Source: Flavobacteriales bacterium (GTDB lineage: Bacteria > Bacteroidota > Bacteroidia > UBA10329). Taken from it: a stretch of 64,000 nt of DNA. Positions 15,453 to 25,024 of the stretch are shown piece after piece. The notes beneath the pieces are model-generated. The model was not told the DNA's origin. It worked only from the letters and a program-made list of their open reading frames with translations, and did not search any database. The position numbers were made by a program, and so were the translations under genes. The stretch is from positions 1-64,000 of the forward strand of contig WGMW01000026.1 in assembly GCA_016124845.1 (NCBI GenBank), given 5' to 3'. Position 1 is the first letter of the stretch; each line of letters opens with the position of its first letter.

Positions 15453-16730
15453 CTAATTGTTGAACTTTCCTCTATTAACCAAGAAGTGCTCCCAAAGTTG
15501 TAGGAACTTTTCAGACGAGCGCCTGATCGGTGTCAGGTCAACGCCTTCTTTTTCCAGCAACCGCCAATGCGATTCCAGCAAACCTGGATGCGCCAAGCCT
15601 TGCAGTTCAATTTCCTCGTACGTGCTATCTGGGTTGGCCTCATAGCAACCATCTTCACCATATCTTCCATGATGATGGTTCAGCCAACCATTGAAATCGG
15701 TCTGAAAGCCGATGGAAAGGTTCTCAACCTCCTCTGCAGAGAGGTTCTTCTCCAAGAAATCCTTCACTTGCTGATACGTGAATTTATAGCTGTCGATGGA
15801 GCCATCGCAATAGCTTTCCAGCGGATCCAATTTTGCCTGATAATCGGCTCGCGGTCTGTACGGCCTGCAACTTTCGCCACTTATCGGCAGCGAGATGAAA
15901 CCACCGTTCGCATACACTTTCAGCATGTCTTCCTCTTCCATTCCGCGCGGCAGGTTCTGAATCGGTTTGAACATGTCGTGCGTCACCAGCGGTGGAATTC
16001 CCTTTTCCTCCATCCACGCCAACGCATCCTTTCGGGTGTTGTCGCTCATGTGCGTCAGGTCGGTCATGATGCCCGCATTGGCCAACCAAACGATGGCCTG
16101 TTTTCCTTTTTCGGTCAACCTTCGGTTCTTCTCCTTCTTAAAAAGGCTTTTGAAATTCAACACTTTGAGCGCAAAGACGGGCAGGTTGGCCGCTGCTCCA
16201 TATTTGCTGTCCACCAGATGCACCAACGTGATGAACGCCACGCCCTGCTCCGCCCAAAAGTTGGCATCTTCCTGCGAGTTGACGAGCCGTTTCCCTCCTT
16301 CAATGCAATGAATAATAATGGTCTTATCCGTATTGTGAACCAGGTCGCGAACCTCCTGCGGTGTTCTTGCTATCGCGAAATCATCTGAATTCGCAGCCAC
16401 GAAATCGTTCACATACTTGATCTGCTTCAGAATGACCTTTCTACCGCGCTTTGCGGAAGCAATGTTCTCTTGCGTGAGTGCACCAACGCAAAGAATCCGT
16501 GCGCCTTTGTTCTTGCGCAGATAATTGGCGTAATTGACGTTGGTGAACTGATGTTTCCAACTCAGGTCAGGCGGATCCGATTCATCGAAATACTTCAATC
16601 CTTCCCCGAAAAATGAGTACGGAACGTGCATGCATGGATGCAGTTGCAGGTCCATGAACTCACGGATCTCCTGTGCCGAAGCAGGAAAAATGAAAACGGA
16701 GAAAAAGAAAAACGGGAGCCAGCGAATCAT
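15453..16730 (-). CDS. Secreted membrane-dipeptidase-like metallopeptidase (M19)
   Basis: This 425-aa protein has a signal peptide (MIRWLPFFFFSVFIFPASA-Q). Features of the M19 renal dipeptidase fold are MDLQLHPCMHVP (first metal site; canonical HxD altered to LHPCMH), TIIIHCIEGG (bridging Glu), IMTDLTHMSDNT (metal His) and LVTHDM. A helical insert with tandem Lys residues lies mid-protein. M19 enzymes cleave dipeptides or beta-lactams. The changed first motif leaves activity uncertain. It is 3 nt from the upstream epimerase gene. Confidence 0.75.
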   Translation of the reverse strand: MIRWLPFFFFSVFIFPASAQEIREFMDLQLHPCMHVPYSFFGEGLKYFDESDPPDLSWKHQFTNVNYANYLRKNKGARILCVGALTQENIASAKRGRKVILKQIKYVNDFVAANSDDFAIARTPQEVRDLVHNTDKTIIIHCIEGGKRLVNSQEDANFWAEQGVAFITLVHLVDSKYGAAANLPVFALKVLNFKSLFKKEKNRRLTEKGKQAIVWLANAGIMTDLTHMSDNTRKDALAWMEEKGIPPLVTHDMFKPIQNLPRGMEEEDMLKVYANGGFISLPISGESCRPYRPRADYQAKLDPLESYCDGSIDSYKFTYQQVKDFLEKNLSAEEVENLSIGFQTDFNGWLNHHHGRYGEDGCYEANPDSTYEEIELQGLAHPGLLESHWRLLEKEGVDLTPIRRSSEKFLQLWEHFLVNRGKFNN

Positions 16731-16733
16731 AGC

Positions 16734-17717
16734 TTATCGACCCAGCAAATTTTCCTGTTTCAACCACTCGTAAGAATCCTTTATCGACTCTTCCAATGGC
16801 GACATTTTGTAATCCAATTCGGTAACAGCCTTTTGCGAATTCACGTGCTTTGGAATAGTCAGCTCAATGTATTTCTCTGGGGTCAAAACAGGTTCCTTTC
16901 CGTTCAATTTCGATTGCAGCGTGTAGAACGGTATGGACGCTTTCATCAGCCAGTTTGGCACTACAAAGGTCGACTCCTTCTTACCCATGAACCGCTCAAT
17001 GGTGTTGAAGATCTCCTTGAACGTGACGTCCTGTCCACCGAGCAGGTAGCGTTCGCCCGTTCTGCCTTTTTCGAAGGCCGAAATGTGCGCCTTCGCAATA
17101 TCACGAACGTGGCAGATGACCGCGTTTCCGTTCGGAATTCCAGGCACATCATTATTGTAAACCGCCTGAATGATCTGCGCCCAATTGTGCGAATCGTACG
17201 GCCCCATAATGTCACACGGATTCACAATAACCGCATCCAAACCTTCGGCAATGGCCGTGTCCACTTCCAACTCTGCCAAATACTTGGTCCTATTGTAATT
17301 GACGGGGCTGCTCATGGCATCGGACTTTTCCGTCTCATCAATTTCGTGGCGTGGATGGCCCCAGGCAGAAATGGACGAAGTATGCACAAACCGCTTGGCA
17401 TTTTTCTGCAACGCCACTTCCACCATGTTCCGCGTTCCAATCACATTGTCCTGATACTGCTGGTCGTTCCACTTCGACCACATGGACGTGTTGGCCGCCA
17501 CATGGAAAACCGCATCCACATTTTCGGGCATGGCCTGAATCAATGATTCTTTATCAGTAATTGCTCCTTCCGCCAGCGTTACATCAAACCGTTTGAGATA
17601 CGTGAGATTAGAGGTCTTTCTATGAAGCGCAGTGACGTGCCAGCCGTCCTCCAAAAGTTGCTGGACCAGATTGATGCCGAGAAATCCCGTAGCACCCGTA
17701 ACAAAAGCAGTTTTCAT
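16734..17717 (-). CDS. NAD-dependent epimerase/dehydratase (extended SDR)
   Basis: This 327-aa protein has the Rossmann motif GATGFLGINLVQQLL at residues 8-22, a DAVFHVAANTS strand and the catalytic YNRTKYLAE (YxxxK). It resembles dihydroflavonol-4-reductase-like or 3-beta-HSD-like extended SDRs. The substrate is not inferable. It lies 31 nt after hisIE on the same strand, so it may be read through from the his operon. Confidence 0.85.
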   Translation of the reverse strand: MKTAFVTGATGFLGINLVQQLLEDGWHVTALHRKTSNLTYLKRFDVTLAEGAITDKESLIQAMPENVDAVFHVAANTSMWSKWNDQQYQDNVIGTRNMVEVALQKNAKRFVHTSSISAWGHPRHEIDETEKSDAMSSPVNYNRTKYLAELEVDTAIAEGLDAVIVNPCDIMGPYDSHNWAQIIQAVYNNDVPGIPNGNAVICHVRDIAKAHISAFEKGRTGERYLLGGQDVTFKEIFNTIERFMGKKESTFVVPNWLMKASIPFYTLQSKLNGKEPVLTPEKYIELTIPKHVNSQKAVTELDYKMSPLEESIKDSYEWLKQENLLGR

Positions 17718-17748
17718 AGCAAGGATGGTTTCCCTCGAAAGTACAACT

Positions 17749-18339
17749 TCAACCTTGATGTCGTGATCTCAGAACGGTTTCCACATCCTCCAACGATTTC
17801 CCTTTTGCCGTGAGTAGCACGAGATAATGGAAAAGCAGATCGGCAGCTTCATTCAAAAACAGTTCGTCATTGTTGTCTTTGGCCTCAATGACGGTTTCAA
17901 CTGCTTCTTCGCCCACCTTTTGCGCAATCTTGTTGATGCCTTTTTCGAACAGCGAAGTTGTGTATGATTTCTCTGAAGGATTGGCCTTTCGGTCTTCGAT
18001 GATGCGCTGCAATTGATGCGCAAATCCAGCCGCATCAGTATCGCCAAAACAGGTTTCGGTTCCCTTGTGGCACGTTGGTCCAACGGAATCAACCTGAATC
18101 AAAAGCGTATCGTTGTCGCAGTCGACTTCGATAGATTTCAGAAAAAGAAAATTGCCCGATTCTTCACCTTTGGTCCAAAGTCGTTGTTTGCTGCGCGAAT
18201 AGAAGGTCACTTTTCCCAACTCTTGGGTTTTCTGCAATGCCGCTTCATTCATATATCCCAACATCAAAACTGTTTTGGTGGCGTAATGCTGAATGATGGC
18301 TGGCACCAGCCCATCGCCTTTTGAAAAATCTACGTTCAT
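17749..18339 (-). CDS. hisIE: Bifunctional phosphoribosyl-AMP cyclohydrolase / phosphoribosyl-ATP pyrophosphatase
   Basis: This 196-aa fusion catalyses steps 2 and 3 of histidine biosynthesis. The HisI domain (1-100) contains [25 protein letters not shown] and the metal-binding [20 protein letters not shown]. The HisE domain (about 110-196) contains [17 protein letters not shown]. It is the last his gene and overlaps hisF by 4 nt (ATGA). Confidence 0.96.
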   Translation of the reverse strand: MNVDFSKGDGLVPAIIQHYATKTVLMLGYMNEAALQKTQELGKVTFYSRSKQRLWTKGEESGNFLFLKSIEVDCDNDTLLIQVDSVGPTCHKGTETCFGDTDAAGFAHQLQRIIEDRKANPSEKSYTTSLFEKGINKIAQKVGEEAVETVIEAKDNNDELFLNEAADLLFHYLVLLTAKGKSLEDVETVLRSRHQG

Positions 18340-19088
18340 CTTACAGGAATTCCTTTTGTTCTTAATTCGTTTTTGAGTTGGGGAATCGGCACTTCACCGA
18401 AATGAAAAATGCTGGCAGCCAAGGCGGCATCCACACCCGATTTTTGAAATACATCTACAAAATGCTGTGCATTTCCCGCTCCACCAGAAGCAATGATCGG
18501 AATCGTTGTGATCGCGTCCAATTCCTTCAATAAATCAATGGCGAAACCGCTTTTTGTTCCATCATGCTGCATGGAAGTAACGAGCAGTTCTCCCGCTCCG
18601 CGTTGCTCCGCTTCCTTTGCCCAAGCGAAAACATCAATGTCGGTTGCTGCTCTTCCGCCATGCGTGAATACGCGCCAATTTCCATCAACCATTCCAGCAT
18701 CAATGGCAACCACCACACACTGATTCCCGAATTCGTTCGCTAATTCAGAAATGAGTTCTGGTCGCCTAACGGCAGAAGAGTTAACGCTCACTTTATCAGC
18801 ACCCGCAGCCAGCAGAATCTCTACATCTGCAACGGAACTGATTCCACCACCAACGGTAAACGGAATATTGATCTCTTCGGCAATATGACCGACCAATTCG
18901 GCAAAGGTTTTTCGACCCTCAACCGTGGCTGTGATGTCAAGAAAAACGAGTTCATCGGCACCTTGCTCAACATACGCTTTGGCCAATTCCACCGGGCCGC
19001 CAGCATCGCGAATCTCAACGAAATTCACACCTTTTACGGTACGACCATCTTTGATGTCGAGGCATGGTATGATTCGTTTTTTCAGCAT
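18336..19088 (-). CDS. hisF: Imidazole glycerol phosphate synthase, cyclase subunit
   Basis: This 250-aa TIM barrel contains catalytic aspartates in [15 protein letters not shown] (Asp 11) and VVAIDAGM (Asp 130 equivalent). The phosphate-binding GGGIS, ASGGAG and AASIFHFGE loops are present. It uses ammonia from HisH to form IGP and AICAR. It overlaps hisIE by 4 nt and lies 26 nt from hisA. Confidence 0.97.
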   Translation of the reverse strand: MLKKRIIPCLDIKDGRTVKGVNFVEIRDAGGPVELAKAYVEQGADELVFLDITATVEGRKTFAELVGHIAEEINIPFTVGGGISSVADVEILLAAGADKVSVNSSAVRRPELISELANEFGNQCVVVAIDAGMVDGNWRVFTHGGRAATDIDVFAWAKEAEQRGAGELLVTSMQHDGTKSGFAIDLLKELDAITTIPIIASGGAGNAQHFVDVFQKSGVDAALAASIFHFGEVPIPQLKNELRTKGIPVR

Positions 19089-19114
19089 TTCATTTCACGC
19101 AGAGGCACAGAGAT

Positions 19115-19828
19115 TTACAATTCGGATAGTTCTTTCAGTGTCACTCGGTTTTCATAGATGGCTTTTCCGAGAATCGTTCCATCGCAGCCGATTTCCTTCA
19201 GTTGGATGAGGTCTTCAATCGAAGAAACGCCACCGCTTGCAATCAATTTCAATTCAGGAGAATTCGCAAGGATTCTTTCGTAGAGTTGAATAGAAGTACC
19301 TTCCAACATTCCATCTTTTGAGATGTCGGTACACACCACATATTCAATTCCTTCTTTTTGATAGTCTGATATGAATTCGATCACATCCAACCCGCTGTCA
19401 TCCAACCAACCGTGTGTAGCGATTCGCCCGTTTTTAGCATCTGCACCGAGAATGATCTTCTCAGATCCGAACTCAGTTATCCATTGCAATACTGTTTCTC
19501 GTTCGTTCACGGCAATGCTTCCGGCCGTGATCTGTTTTGCACCCGAATTAAAGACCGTTTTGAGATTCTCAGTAGTTCGCAATCCTCCGCCAAAATCCAC
19601 TTGAAGATTCGTTTTTGACGTGATGGATTCCAGCACTTTCCAGTTCACCACTTTCTTGGCTTTCGCGCCATCCAGATCCACCAGATGCAAGTACTTCAAA
19701 CCTGCATCCTCGAACTGCTTGGCGACTTCCAACGGATTCTCGTTGTACACCGTTTTCTGGTTGTAATTGCCTTGCGAAAGGCGCACGCATTTTCCGTCAA
19801 TGATGTCGATGGCGGGAATGATTCTCAT
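19115..19828 (-). CDS. hisA: Phosphoribosylformimino-5-aminoimidazole carboxamide ribotide isomerase
   Basis: This 237-aa TIM barrel homologous to HisF carries Asp 8 in [18 protein letters not shown] and the second catalytic Asp in [12 protein letters not shown]. Phosphate loops DFGGGLRT and ASGGVSS are present. Length is normal. The start overlaps the hisH stop by 4 nt (ATGA). Confidence 0.97.
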   Translation of the reverse strand: MRIIPAIDIIDGKCVRLSQGNYNQKTVYNENPLEVAKQFEDAGLKYLHLVDLDGAKAKKVVNWKVLESITSKTNLQVDFGGGLRTTENLKTVFNSGAKQITAGSIAVNERETVLQWITEFGSEKIILGADAKNGRIATHGWLDDSGLDVIEFISDYQKEGIEYVVCTDISKDGMLEGTSIQLYERILANSPELKLIASGGVSSIEDLIQLKEIGCDGTILGKAIYENRVTLKELSEL

Positions 19829-20532
19829 AACTCCAAAAAGTTCTTGATGAGTTGCTGACCGACATCGGCCGACTTCTCTGGATGAAACTGCACTGCGTGG
19901 AAATTATCCTGCTGCAATGCTGCGGAAAACGGCAAGATGTAATCGCATTTCGCTGTGGTCTGCGAACCAATTTCAGCGTAATAACTGTGTACGAAATAGA
20001 AATCAGCATTTTCAAAATAACCACCCCGTCCCTGATGGACACCCCTCCTTTCAGAAGGAGGGGAGCTGGCACGTTGATCCAACGCCTTTTCAGAACCACC
20101 AATCTCCCCCTGCAAGGGGGGAGTGTCCGCAATAAGCGGACGAGGGGGGCAGAAAAGCGGCCCTTTCAGTTCCGTGCAATTGTTCCAACCCATGTGTGGC
20201 ACTTTTTCTTTGGCGGATGGAAAGCGTTTTACATTCTCACTGAAAATACCCAGACATTCCGTATCGCCTTCTTCCGAATGCTTGCACATCAATTGCAACC
20301 CAAGGCAAATGCCTAGAAATGGCTGATTCAGGTTCTTCAGCACTTCGTCCAAACCACGCTCACGCAAATAGCGCATGGCCGAACCTGCCTCTCCCACACC
20401 TGGAAAGATCACTTTATCCGCTTCGCGAAGCAAACTCGGGTCATCGGTAACGGTTGCGTCTGCACCAAGTCGATCCAGCGTATTCATCACCGAGCGGATA
20501 TTGCCCGCATTGTATTTGACAACCGCAATCAT
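19825..20532 (-). CDS. hisH: Imidazole glycerol phosphate synthase, glutaminase subunit, with in-frame repeat insertion
   Basis: This class I glutamine amidotransferase (235 aa from ATG 20532, which overlaps the hisB stop as ATGA) feeds ammonia to HisF. The catalytic triad is visible: Cys in [10 protein letters not shown], and His and Glu in VQFHPEKS. The insertion ([20 protein letters not shown] then [10 protein letters not shown], about 43 residues) lies between [14 protein letters not shown] and [16 protein letters not shown], at a loop near the HisF interface, and makes it longer than the usual 195-205 aa. An upstream in-frame ATG at 20604 would lie inside hisB and is not used. Confidence 0.93.
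   Translation of the reverse strand: MIAVVKYNAGNIRSVMNTLDRLGADATVTDDPSLLREADKVIFPGVGEAGSAMRYLRERGLDEVLKNLNQPFLGICLGLQLMCKHSEEGDTECLGIFSENVKRFPSAKEKVPHMGWNNCTELKGPLFCPPRPLIADTPPLQGEIGGSEKALDQRASSPPSERRGVHQGRGGYFENADFYFVHSYYAEIGSQTTAKCDYILPFSAALQQDNFHAVQFHPEKSADVGQQLIKNFLEL
20028..20156 (-). repeat. Palindromic coding repeat, copy 4 (inside hisH, variant)
   Basis: Read on the minus strand: CTCCCCCCTTGCAGGGGGAG hairpin, a linker containing AAGGCGTTGGATCAACGTG, CCAGCTCCCC, then hairpin CCCCTCCTT-CTG-AAAGGAGGGG and a G-rich tail. The linker (GGCGTTGGATCAACGTGCC) matches that of the pheT copy (GGCGTTTGAAGAACGCGCC). The frame is again the one giving (D/E)(Q/E)R(A/T)SSPP. The 5' hairpin differs from the other three copies. 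Confidence 0.82.
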
Positions 20533-21614
20533 AGTACGCCTTTTGTGGATGGCATCGAGCCGTCTGATGTCTGCGAAACAGCCATGCGAATGACCCGTGC
20601 CCAAGCTTTGAAAATCGCCTCGATCTTATGGTGTTCGTTTTGTCCTTCGGCTTTGATATTGAGGTTGCAACGCGCCTTGTCTGAGAACGACTTGAAGAAA
20701 TGTGAGAACATTTCGGTCGGCATTTCGCCAATTTTTTCTCGCTTGAAATCTGCTCCCCAAACGCACCACGGACGACCACCGAAATCGATGGCGACCTGCG
20801 CCAGACAATCATCCATTGGCAAGAGAAAACCGTAACGCTGAATTCCTTTCCGCGAACCCAGCGCATTGTCGAATGCTTCGCCCAACGCCAAGGCCACATC
20901 CTCAATGGTGTGATGCTCGTCAATGTGCAGATCGCCATCCACTTGAACATTCAGATCCATATTTCCGTGCTTGGCCAATTGCTCCAACATGTGATCGAAA
21001 AAACCCAAACCCGTTTGGATGTTCGACTTTCCTGAACCATCCAAATTCAGTTCAATCTGAATATCCGTTTCCGAAGTTTTCCGATGCACGGAACCTAAAC
21101 GCGGTTGCTCTTTCAGAAAGCGATAGATCTCGTTCCATGAAGTCGTTGTAAGTACGCAATCAGCTTTTTCATCAGAAATAAAAATGGCCTTGGCACCGAG
21201 GTTCTTTGCCAGTTCCACATCTGTTTTCCTATCACCAATCACGAACGAATGCCGCAGGTCGTAATTCCCTTTGATGTAATGCGTCAACATCCCCGTTCGC
21301 GGTTTGCGCGTTGGAGCATTATCGGCTGAAAAACTGCGGTCGATGAGCACTTCCGAAAAGCGGATTCCTTCACCTTCCAGCGTTTTCATTATCAGGTTAT
21401 GGGCAGGCCAAAACGTGTCCTCTGGAAATGAATCGGTTCCCAATCCATCCTGATTGGTGACCATCACCAACTCATAGTCCAACTCCGTGGCAATTTTCGC
21501 GAGATTGGAAATCGCGCCCGGATAGAATTCCAATTTCTTGAAACTATCGATCTGCTCGTCCGCAGGTTCCTTGATGATGGTTCCGTCTCTATCAATAAAC
21601 AAGACCTTTTTCAT
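20529..21614 (-). CDS. hisB: Bifunctional histidinol-phosphatase / imidazoleglycerol-phosphate dehydratase
   Basis: This is a 361-aa protein from ATG 21614, which overlaps the hisC stop by 4 nt. The N-terminal HAD phosphatase (about 1-165) has FIDRDGTI and [12 protein letters not shown]. The C-terminal IGPD (about 172-361) has the metal-binding repeats [15 protein letters not shown] and [15 protein letters not shown]. This fusion is known from enterobacteria and some Bacteroidota. It catalyses two non-consecutive steps, before and after HisC. Confidence 0.96.
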   Translation of the reverse strand: MKKVLFIDRDGTIIKEPADEQIDSFKKLEFYPGAISNLAKIATELDYELVMVTNQDGLGTDSFPEDTFWPAHNLIMKTLEGEGIRFSEVLIDRSFSADNAPTRKPRTGMLTHYIKGNYDLRHSFVIGDRKTDVELAKNLGAKAIFISDEKADCVLTTTSWNEIYRFLKEQPRLGSVHRKTSETDIQIELNLDGSGKSNIQTGLGFFDHMLEQLAKHGNMDLNVQVDGDLHIDEHHTIEDVALALGEAFDNALGSRKGIQRYGFLLPMDDCLAQVAIDFGGRPWCVWGADFKREKIGEMPTEMFSHFFKSFSDKARCNLNIKAEGQNEHHKIEAIFKAWARVIRMAVSQTSDGSMPSTKGVL

Positions 21615-22645
21615 GATGCTAACTTTTTCAACTCTGCAAGCAGTGTTGTGTTCTCCTCTTCGGTTCCAACAGTAATGCGCAGGCAACCTTCAGCAACTTT
21701 GGAACGGTCGCGGACCACAATTCCTTTATCAGTAAGCGCATCGTAAATCGTCTTCGGCTCGGTGAATTTCACCAACAGAAAATTGGCGTCAGACGGATAA
21801 ATGGTCAACACGTTTTTCAGTTGATCCAATTCAACTTCCAGCCTCTTTCTTTCGGTGAGAATGGTTTTCACTTCCTTATTAAAAGCCGCTACATTCATCA
21901 ATTCCCGCAGCGCAACTTCTTGCGATAGCTGATTGACATTGTAAGGTGGCTTGATGCGATTCAGAACCTCAATCACTTCTTCATTCGCGAACGCCATTCC
22001 CAGACGAATACCCGCCAACCCCCACGCCTTGCTGAGGGTTTGCAGAACCACCAAATTGTTGTGATTTCCGAGCTCTTTTGAAAATGAATCCTGCTCGGAA
22101 AAGTCGATGTACGCTTCATCAATCACCACCAACCCATTGAAATTGGAAGCGAGCTGAAGAACATCACTTCGCTGCATGCAATTTCCTGTTGGATTGTTGG
22201 GCGAACAGATGAACAGCAGTTTGATGTTCGCATCAGAAAACCGCAATTCGATTGCTTCCAGATTCAGTTGCCAATCTGGGGTGAGCGGCACATCAATCAC
22301 CTCCACATCGTTGATGTCTGCACTTACTTGATACATGCCATACGTTGGTGAGCAGATCAGTGCTTTGTCCTTTCCAGATTCGCAGAAAGCGCGGAACAGC
22401 AGGTCGATGGCCTCATCGCTTCCGTTACCGAGGAAAATGTTCTCTTTCGGAACATGCTTGAGTTCAGAAATACGTGCTTTCAGCTTCCATTGCAATGGAT
22501 CCGGATAGCGGTTCAACCCTGTGTTGTTGGGGTTTTCGTTGGCATCCAGCCACACCGAAGCAGAACCTTTGAACTCATCGCGTGCACTGCTGTACGGTTT
22601 CAGATTCCGCACATTCGGTCGTATCAGTTTCTGAATATCAACCAT
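21611..22645 (-). CDS. hisC: Histidinol-phosphate aminotransferase
   Basis: This 344-aa PLP enzyme has the Lys motif [14 protein letters not shown], the ring-stacking [11 protein letters not shown] and [10 protein letters not shown] (Asp/Tyr). It converts imidazole acetol phosphate to histidinol phosphate. It overlaps hisD by 8 nt and hisB by 4 nt. Confidence 0.97.
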   Translation of the reverse strand: MVDIQKLIRPNVRNLKPYSSARDEFKGSASVWLDANENPNNTGLNRYPDPLQWKLKARISELKHVPKENIFLGNGSDEAIDLLFRAFCESGKDKALICSPTYGMYQVSADINDVEVIDVPLTPDWQLNLEAIELRFSDANIKLLFICSPNNPTGNCMQRSDVLQLASNFNGLVVIDEAYIDFSEQDSFSKELGNHNNLVVLQTLSKAWGLAGIRLGMAFANEEVIEVLNRIKPPYNVNQLSQEVALRELMNVAAFNKEVKTILTERKRLEVELDQLKNVLTIYPSDANFLLVKFTEPKTIYDALTDKGIVVRDRSKVAEGCLRITVGTEEENTTLLAELKKLAS

Positions 22646-23921
22646 TGCTCAACTTCTTTAATCGGAGTGAAACCGCATTTCGGTGGGCATCCAATTGTTC
22701 AGCAGCAGCCATCGTTTCGATGCTCGGTCCGATGTTCTGGATTCCTGCAGCCGTCAATTTTTGGAACGTGACTTTCTTCAAGAAGCTGTCCAAGGAAACA
22801 CCGCTGTAGCTTCTTGCATAGCCGTTTGTGGGCAAGGTGTGATTCGTTCCACTGGCATAATCGCCCGCACTTTCGCAGCTGTAGTTACCAAGAAAAACGC
22901 TGCCTGCATTCACCACTTGGTTCGCCAGTTCATCACAGTTCTGAGTTGCAATGATGAGGTGTTCTGGCGCATATCGGTTCGAGAAATCCATGGCTTCTTG
23001 CCATGAACCAAGAACAATGGCCGAACTGTTTTCCAGTGCTTTTTGAGCAATGTCTTTTCGTGGAAGTTGATTCAATTGAGGTTCCAATTCTTCCAGAATC
23101 TCAATTAAAACCTGTTCGCTTCCCACAAAGACAAGAATCACGTGACTGTCCGATCCGTGTTCTGCCTGACTAAGTAGATCGGCCGCAACGAAAGACGGCT
23201 CGCAGGTATCGTCAGCAATTACCAAAACTTCGCTTGGACCAGCTGGCATATCGATGGCCACGCCTTGCTGCTGAACGAGCTGTTTGGCCATGGTCACGTA
23301 CTGATTTCCTGGACCAAAGATCTTGTCCACTTTCGGGATGGATTCCGTTCCCGAAGCCATGGCAGCCACCGCCTGCGCGCCACCAACGGTGTAGATTTGC
23401 TTCAGACCGAGTTTTTGCGCTACGTACATAATGGCCACATCCACCGAACCGTCTTTTCGAGGTGGCGTGCAGACCACAATTTCTTTGCAACCAGCGATCA
23501 TAGCTGGAATTCCGAGCATGAGAAGCGTAGAGAACAGCGGGGCACTTCCTCCTGGAATGTACAGACCGACCTTTTCGATGGCGATGCTTTTTCGCCAGCA
23601 GAAAACGCCTTCTGTGGTCTCAATTTTTTCGGGCAATTGCTGTTGCGCTGAATGGAATTTGTGGATGTTGTTCCAAGCCTCATCAATGGCTGATTTCAAC
23701 TTTTCATCAATTTCAACCGATTCAGGAACTTGTAGCGCCAACGAACTCAGATTCACCTTGTCGAATTGCGAGGTAAGGGCAATCAATGCTTCATCGCCCC
23801 CTTCCCTGACTTCATCCAAAACCTGCTGAACCTTCGGTTGAAGTTCGGAAAGATCCATTGTCGGGCGTTCGCACAACTGAGGCCAATCGCTGCGGGCTGG
23901 GTTTCGAAACACCTTCATCAT
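22638..23921 (-). CDS. hisD: Histidinol dehydrogenase
   Basis: This 427-aa enzyme catalyses the last two steps, histidinol to histidine, with NAD. Characteristic stretches are GLYIPGGSAPLFSTLLMLG, IFGPGNQYVTMAKQLVQ, AGPSEVLVIAD, the Zn-ligand segment DLLSQAEHGSDSHVIL, and ASGTNHTLPTNGYAR. The start overlaps the hisG stop by 4 nt (ATGA). Confidence 0.97.
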   Translation of the reverse strand: MMKVFRNPARSDWPQLCERPTMDLSELQPKVQQVLDEVREGGDEALIALTSQFDKVNLSSLALQVPESVEIDEKLKSAIDEAWNNIHKFHSAQQQLPEKIETTEGVFCWRKSIAIEKVGLYIPGGSAPLFSTLLMLGIPAMIAGCKEIVVCTPPRKDGSVDVAIMYVAQKLGLKQIYTVGGAQAVAAMASGTESIPKVDKIFGPGNQYVTMAKQLVQQQGVAIDMPAGPSEVLVIADDTCEPSFVAADLLSQAEHGSDSHVILVFVGSEQVLIEILEELEPQLNQLPRKDIAQKALENSSAIVLGSWQEAMDFSNRYAPEHLIIATQNCDELANQVVNAGSVFLGNYSCESAGDYASGTNHTLPTNGYARSYSGVSLDSFLKKVTFQKLTAAGIQNIGPSIETMAAAEQLDAHRNAVSLRLKKLSNG

Positions 23922-24772
23922 AGGATCATTTTTTCAATCGGACAAACAAGGATTCCTTCCGCGCCCAGCGATTTCAGCTTATCAATCACTTCCCAGAATT
24001 CATCTTCCTTGACCACGCTGTGCAAACTGCTCCAGCCTTCTTCGGCCAGAGGGAGAATTGTGGGGCTTTTCATTCCCGGCAGCACTACTGTGATCTCCTT
24101 CAATTTGTCGTTCGGTGCGTTGAGCAGAATGTATTTGTTCTCCGAAGCTTTCTGCACGGCATTCATTCTGAAAAGCATGCTTTCGAGCAACGCTTTTTTG
24201 TCTGCGGGAAGGTTCGGGTTGGCAATCAGCACCGCTTGGCTGGTCATTACCTGTTCGACTTCCTTCAACCCATTGGCAAGAAGCGTGCTTCCCGTACTTA
24301 CAATGTCGCAAATGCCTTCTGCCAAGCCGATGCCAGGGGCAATTTCCACGCTTCCGCTGATGACCTCAATCGTTGCATTCACGCCTTTTTGCTTGAAATA
24401 CCGACCAAGAATCTCAGGATAACTGGTGGCCACTTTTTTCCCCTCAAACCAATTGGTTCCGGTATAGTTGACCTCCCTTGAAACGGCCAAAGAAAGTCGG
24501 CATTTGGCAAACCCTAATTGCCGCACGACCTCCACATTCTTTCCCTTCTCGATGACGGTGTTCTCGCCCAACATGCCCACATCGGCCACTCCTTCTTCCA
24601 CGTATTGCGAGATGTCGTCATCGCGCAGAAAAAGCACTTCCAGCGGGAAGTTGGCTGCATCGGCCTTCAGCTTTCCGCCATTGTTTACGCGGATGCCGCA
24701 ATCGGCCAACAGCTTGAGACTCTTCTCGCTCAAGCGCCCACTCTTCTGAATTGCAATTCTCAGTTTTTCCAT
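23918..24772 (-). CDS. hisG: ATP phosphoribosyltransferase, long form
   Basis: This 284-aa committed enzyme of histidine synthesis starts at ATG 24772 (MEKLRIAIQKSGRLSEKSLK). It has the catalytic pair of domains plus a C-terminal ACT-like regulatory domain (about 210-284, ending KSLGAEGILVCPIEKMIL), so it should be feedback-inhibited by histidine and need no HisZ. An upstream in-frame ATG at 24856 would put the start inside the leader repeat and is rejected. The operon is preceded by a leader-peptide attenuator. Confidence 0.96.
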   Translation of the reverse strand: MEKLRIAIQKSGRLSEKSLKLLADCGIRVNNGGKLKADAANFPLEVLFLRDDDISQYVEEGVADVGMLGENTVIEKGKNVEVVRQLGFAKCRLSLAVSREVNYTGTNWFEGKKVATSYPEILGRYFKQKGVNATIEVISGSVEIAPGIGLAEGICDIVSTGSTLLANGLKEVEQVMTSQAVLIANPNLPADKKALLESMLFRMNAVQKASENKYILLNAPNDKLKEITVVLPGMKSPTILPLAEEGWSSLHSVVKEDEFWEVIDKLKSLGAEGILVCPIEKMIL

Positions 24773-24790
24773 TGTTCCTTTTTTCTCATT

Positions 24791-24869
24791 AGACCCTGAA
24801 TCGCTCCGCCTTCGGGGTTCGTTCCACCAACACTTTCCGTTTCGCCTACGGCTCACGCAAAGCGGGTCT
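24791..24869. repeat. Element with inverted AGACCC/GGGTCT ends between attenuator and hisG
   Basis: AGACCC (24791-24796) and GGGTCT (24864-24869) bracket 67 nt containing further short palindromes (CCGCCTTCGGGG, GCCTACGGC). It looks like a dispersed palindromic repeat inserted in the untranslated leader, downstream of the terminator. Confidence 0.4.
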
Positions 24870-24871
24870 CA

Positions 24872-24904
24872 CGAAAAAGCCCCATCGGAGTTCCGATGGG
24901 GCTT
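24872..24904 (-). terminator. Attenuator terminator of the his operon
   Basis: On the minus strand AAGCCCCATCGG and CCGATGGGGCTT form a perfect 12-bp stem with the 4-nt loop AACT, followed by TTTCG so that five T residues close it. It lies 33 nt after the stop codon of the His-rich leader peptide and 100 nt before hisG. Nothing else is encoded between, as expected for transcription attenuation. Confidence 0.9.
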
Positions 24905-24937
24905 GATAAATCCTTTCTATGGCATCAATGCATCAGC

Positions 24938-24991
24938 TTACTCCGGTTTTTCCGAGCAGTTAAGATGATGGTGATGATGCGTTCTTGTCAT
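24938..24991 (-). CDS. hisL: his operon leader peptide (five consecutive His codons)
   Basis: ATG at 24991 opens a 17-codon frame, MTRTHHHHHLNCSEKPE, ending TAA at 24938. The run CAT CAT CAC CAT CAT is the classic signal sensed by a ribosome stalled for charged tRNA-His. The His-codon run can pair (CATCA / TGATG twice) with TGATGCATTGATG just after the stop, and CGGAGT in the last codons can pair with ACTCCG in the terminator loop and 3' arm, so alternative structures exist. It lies 34 nt after the desaturase stop, on the same strand. The attenuator role is inferred from this layout. Confidence 0.9.
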   Translation of the reverse strand: MTRTHHHHHLNCSEKPE

Positions 24992-25024
24992 TACGTCCGC
25001 TAATTAACAAAAGATTTTCTTTTC

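Noticed and set aside
20533-20604. N-terminal extension of hisH into hisB
   Set aside because: The residues before [12 protein letters not shown] have no counterpart in HisH, and the ATGA overlap with hisB marks 20532 as the start.
24773-24856. N-terminal extension of hisG (start at 24856)
   Set aside because: The added residues (Arg/Asn/Trp-rich) come from the repeat element in the leader. The family start MEKLRIAIQKSGRLSEKSLK is at 24772.
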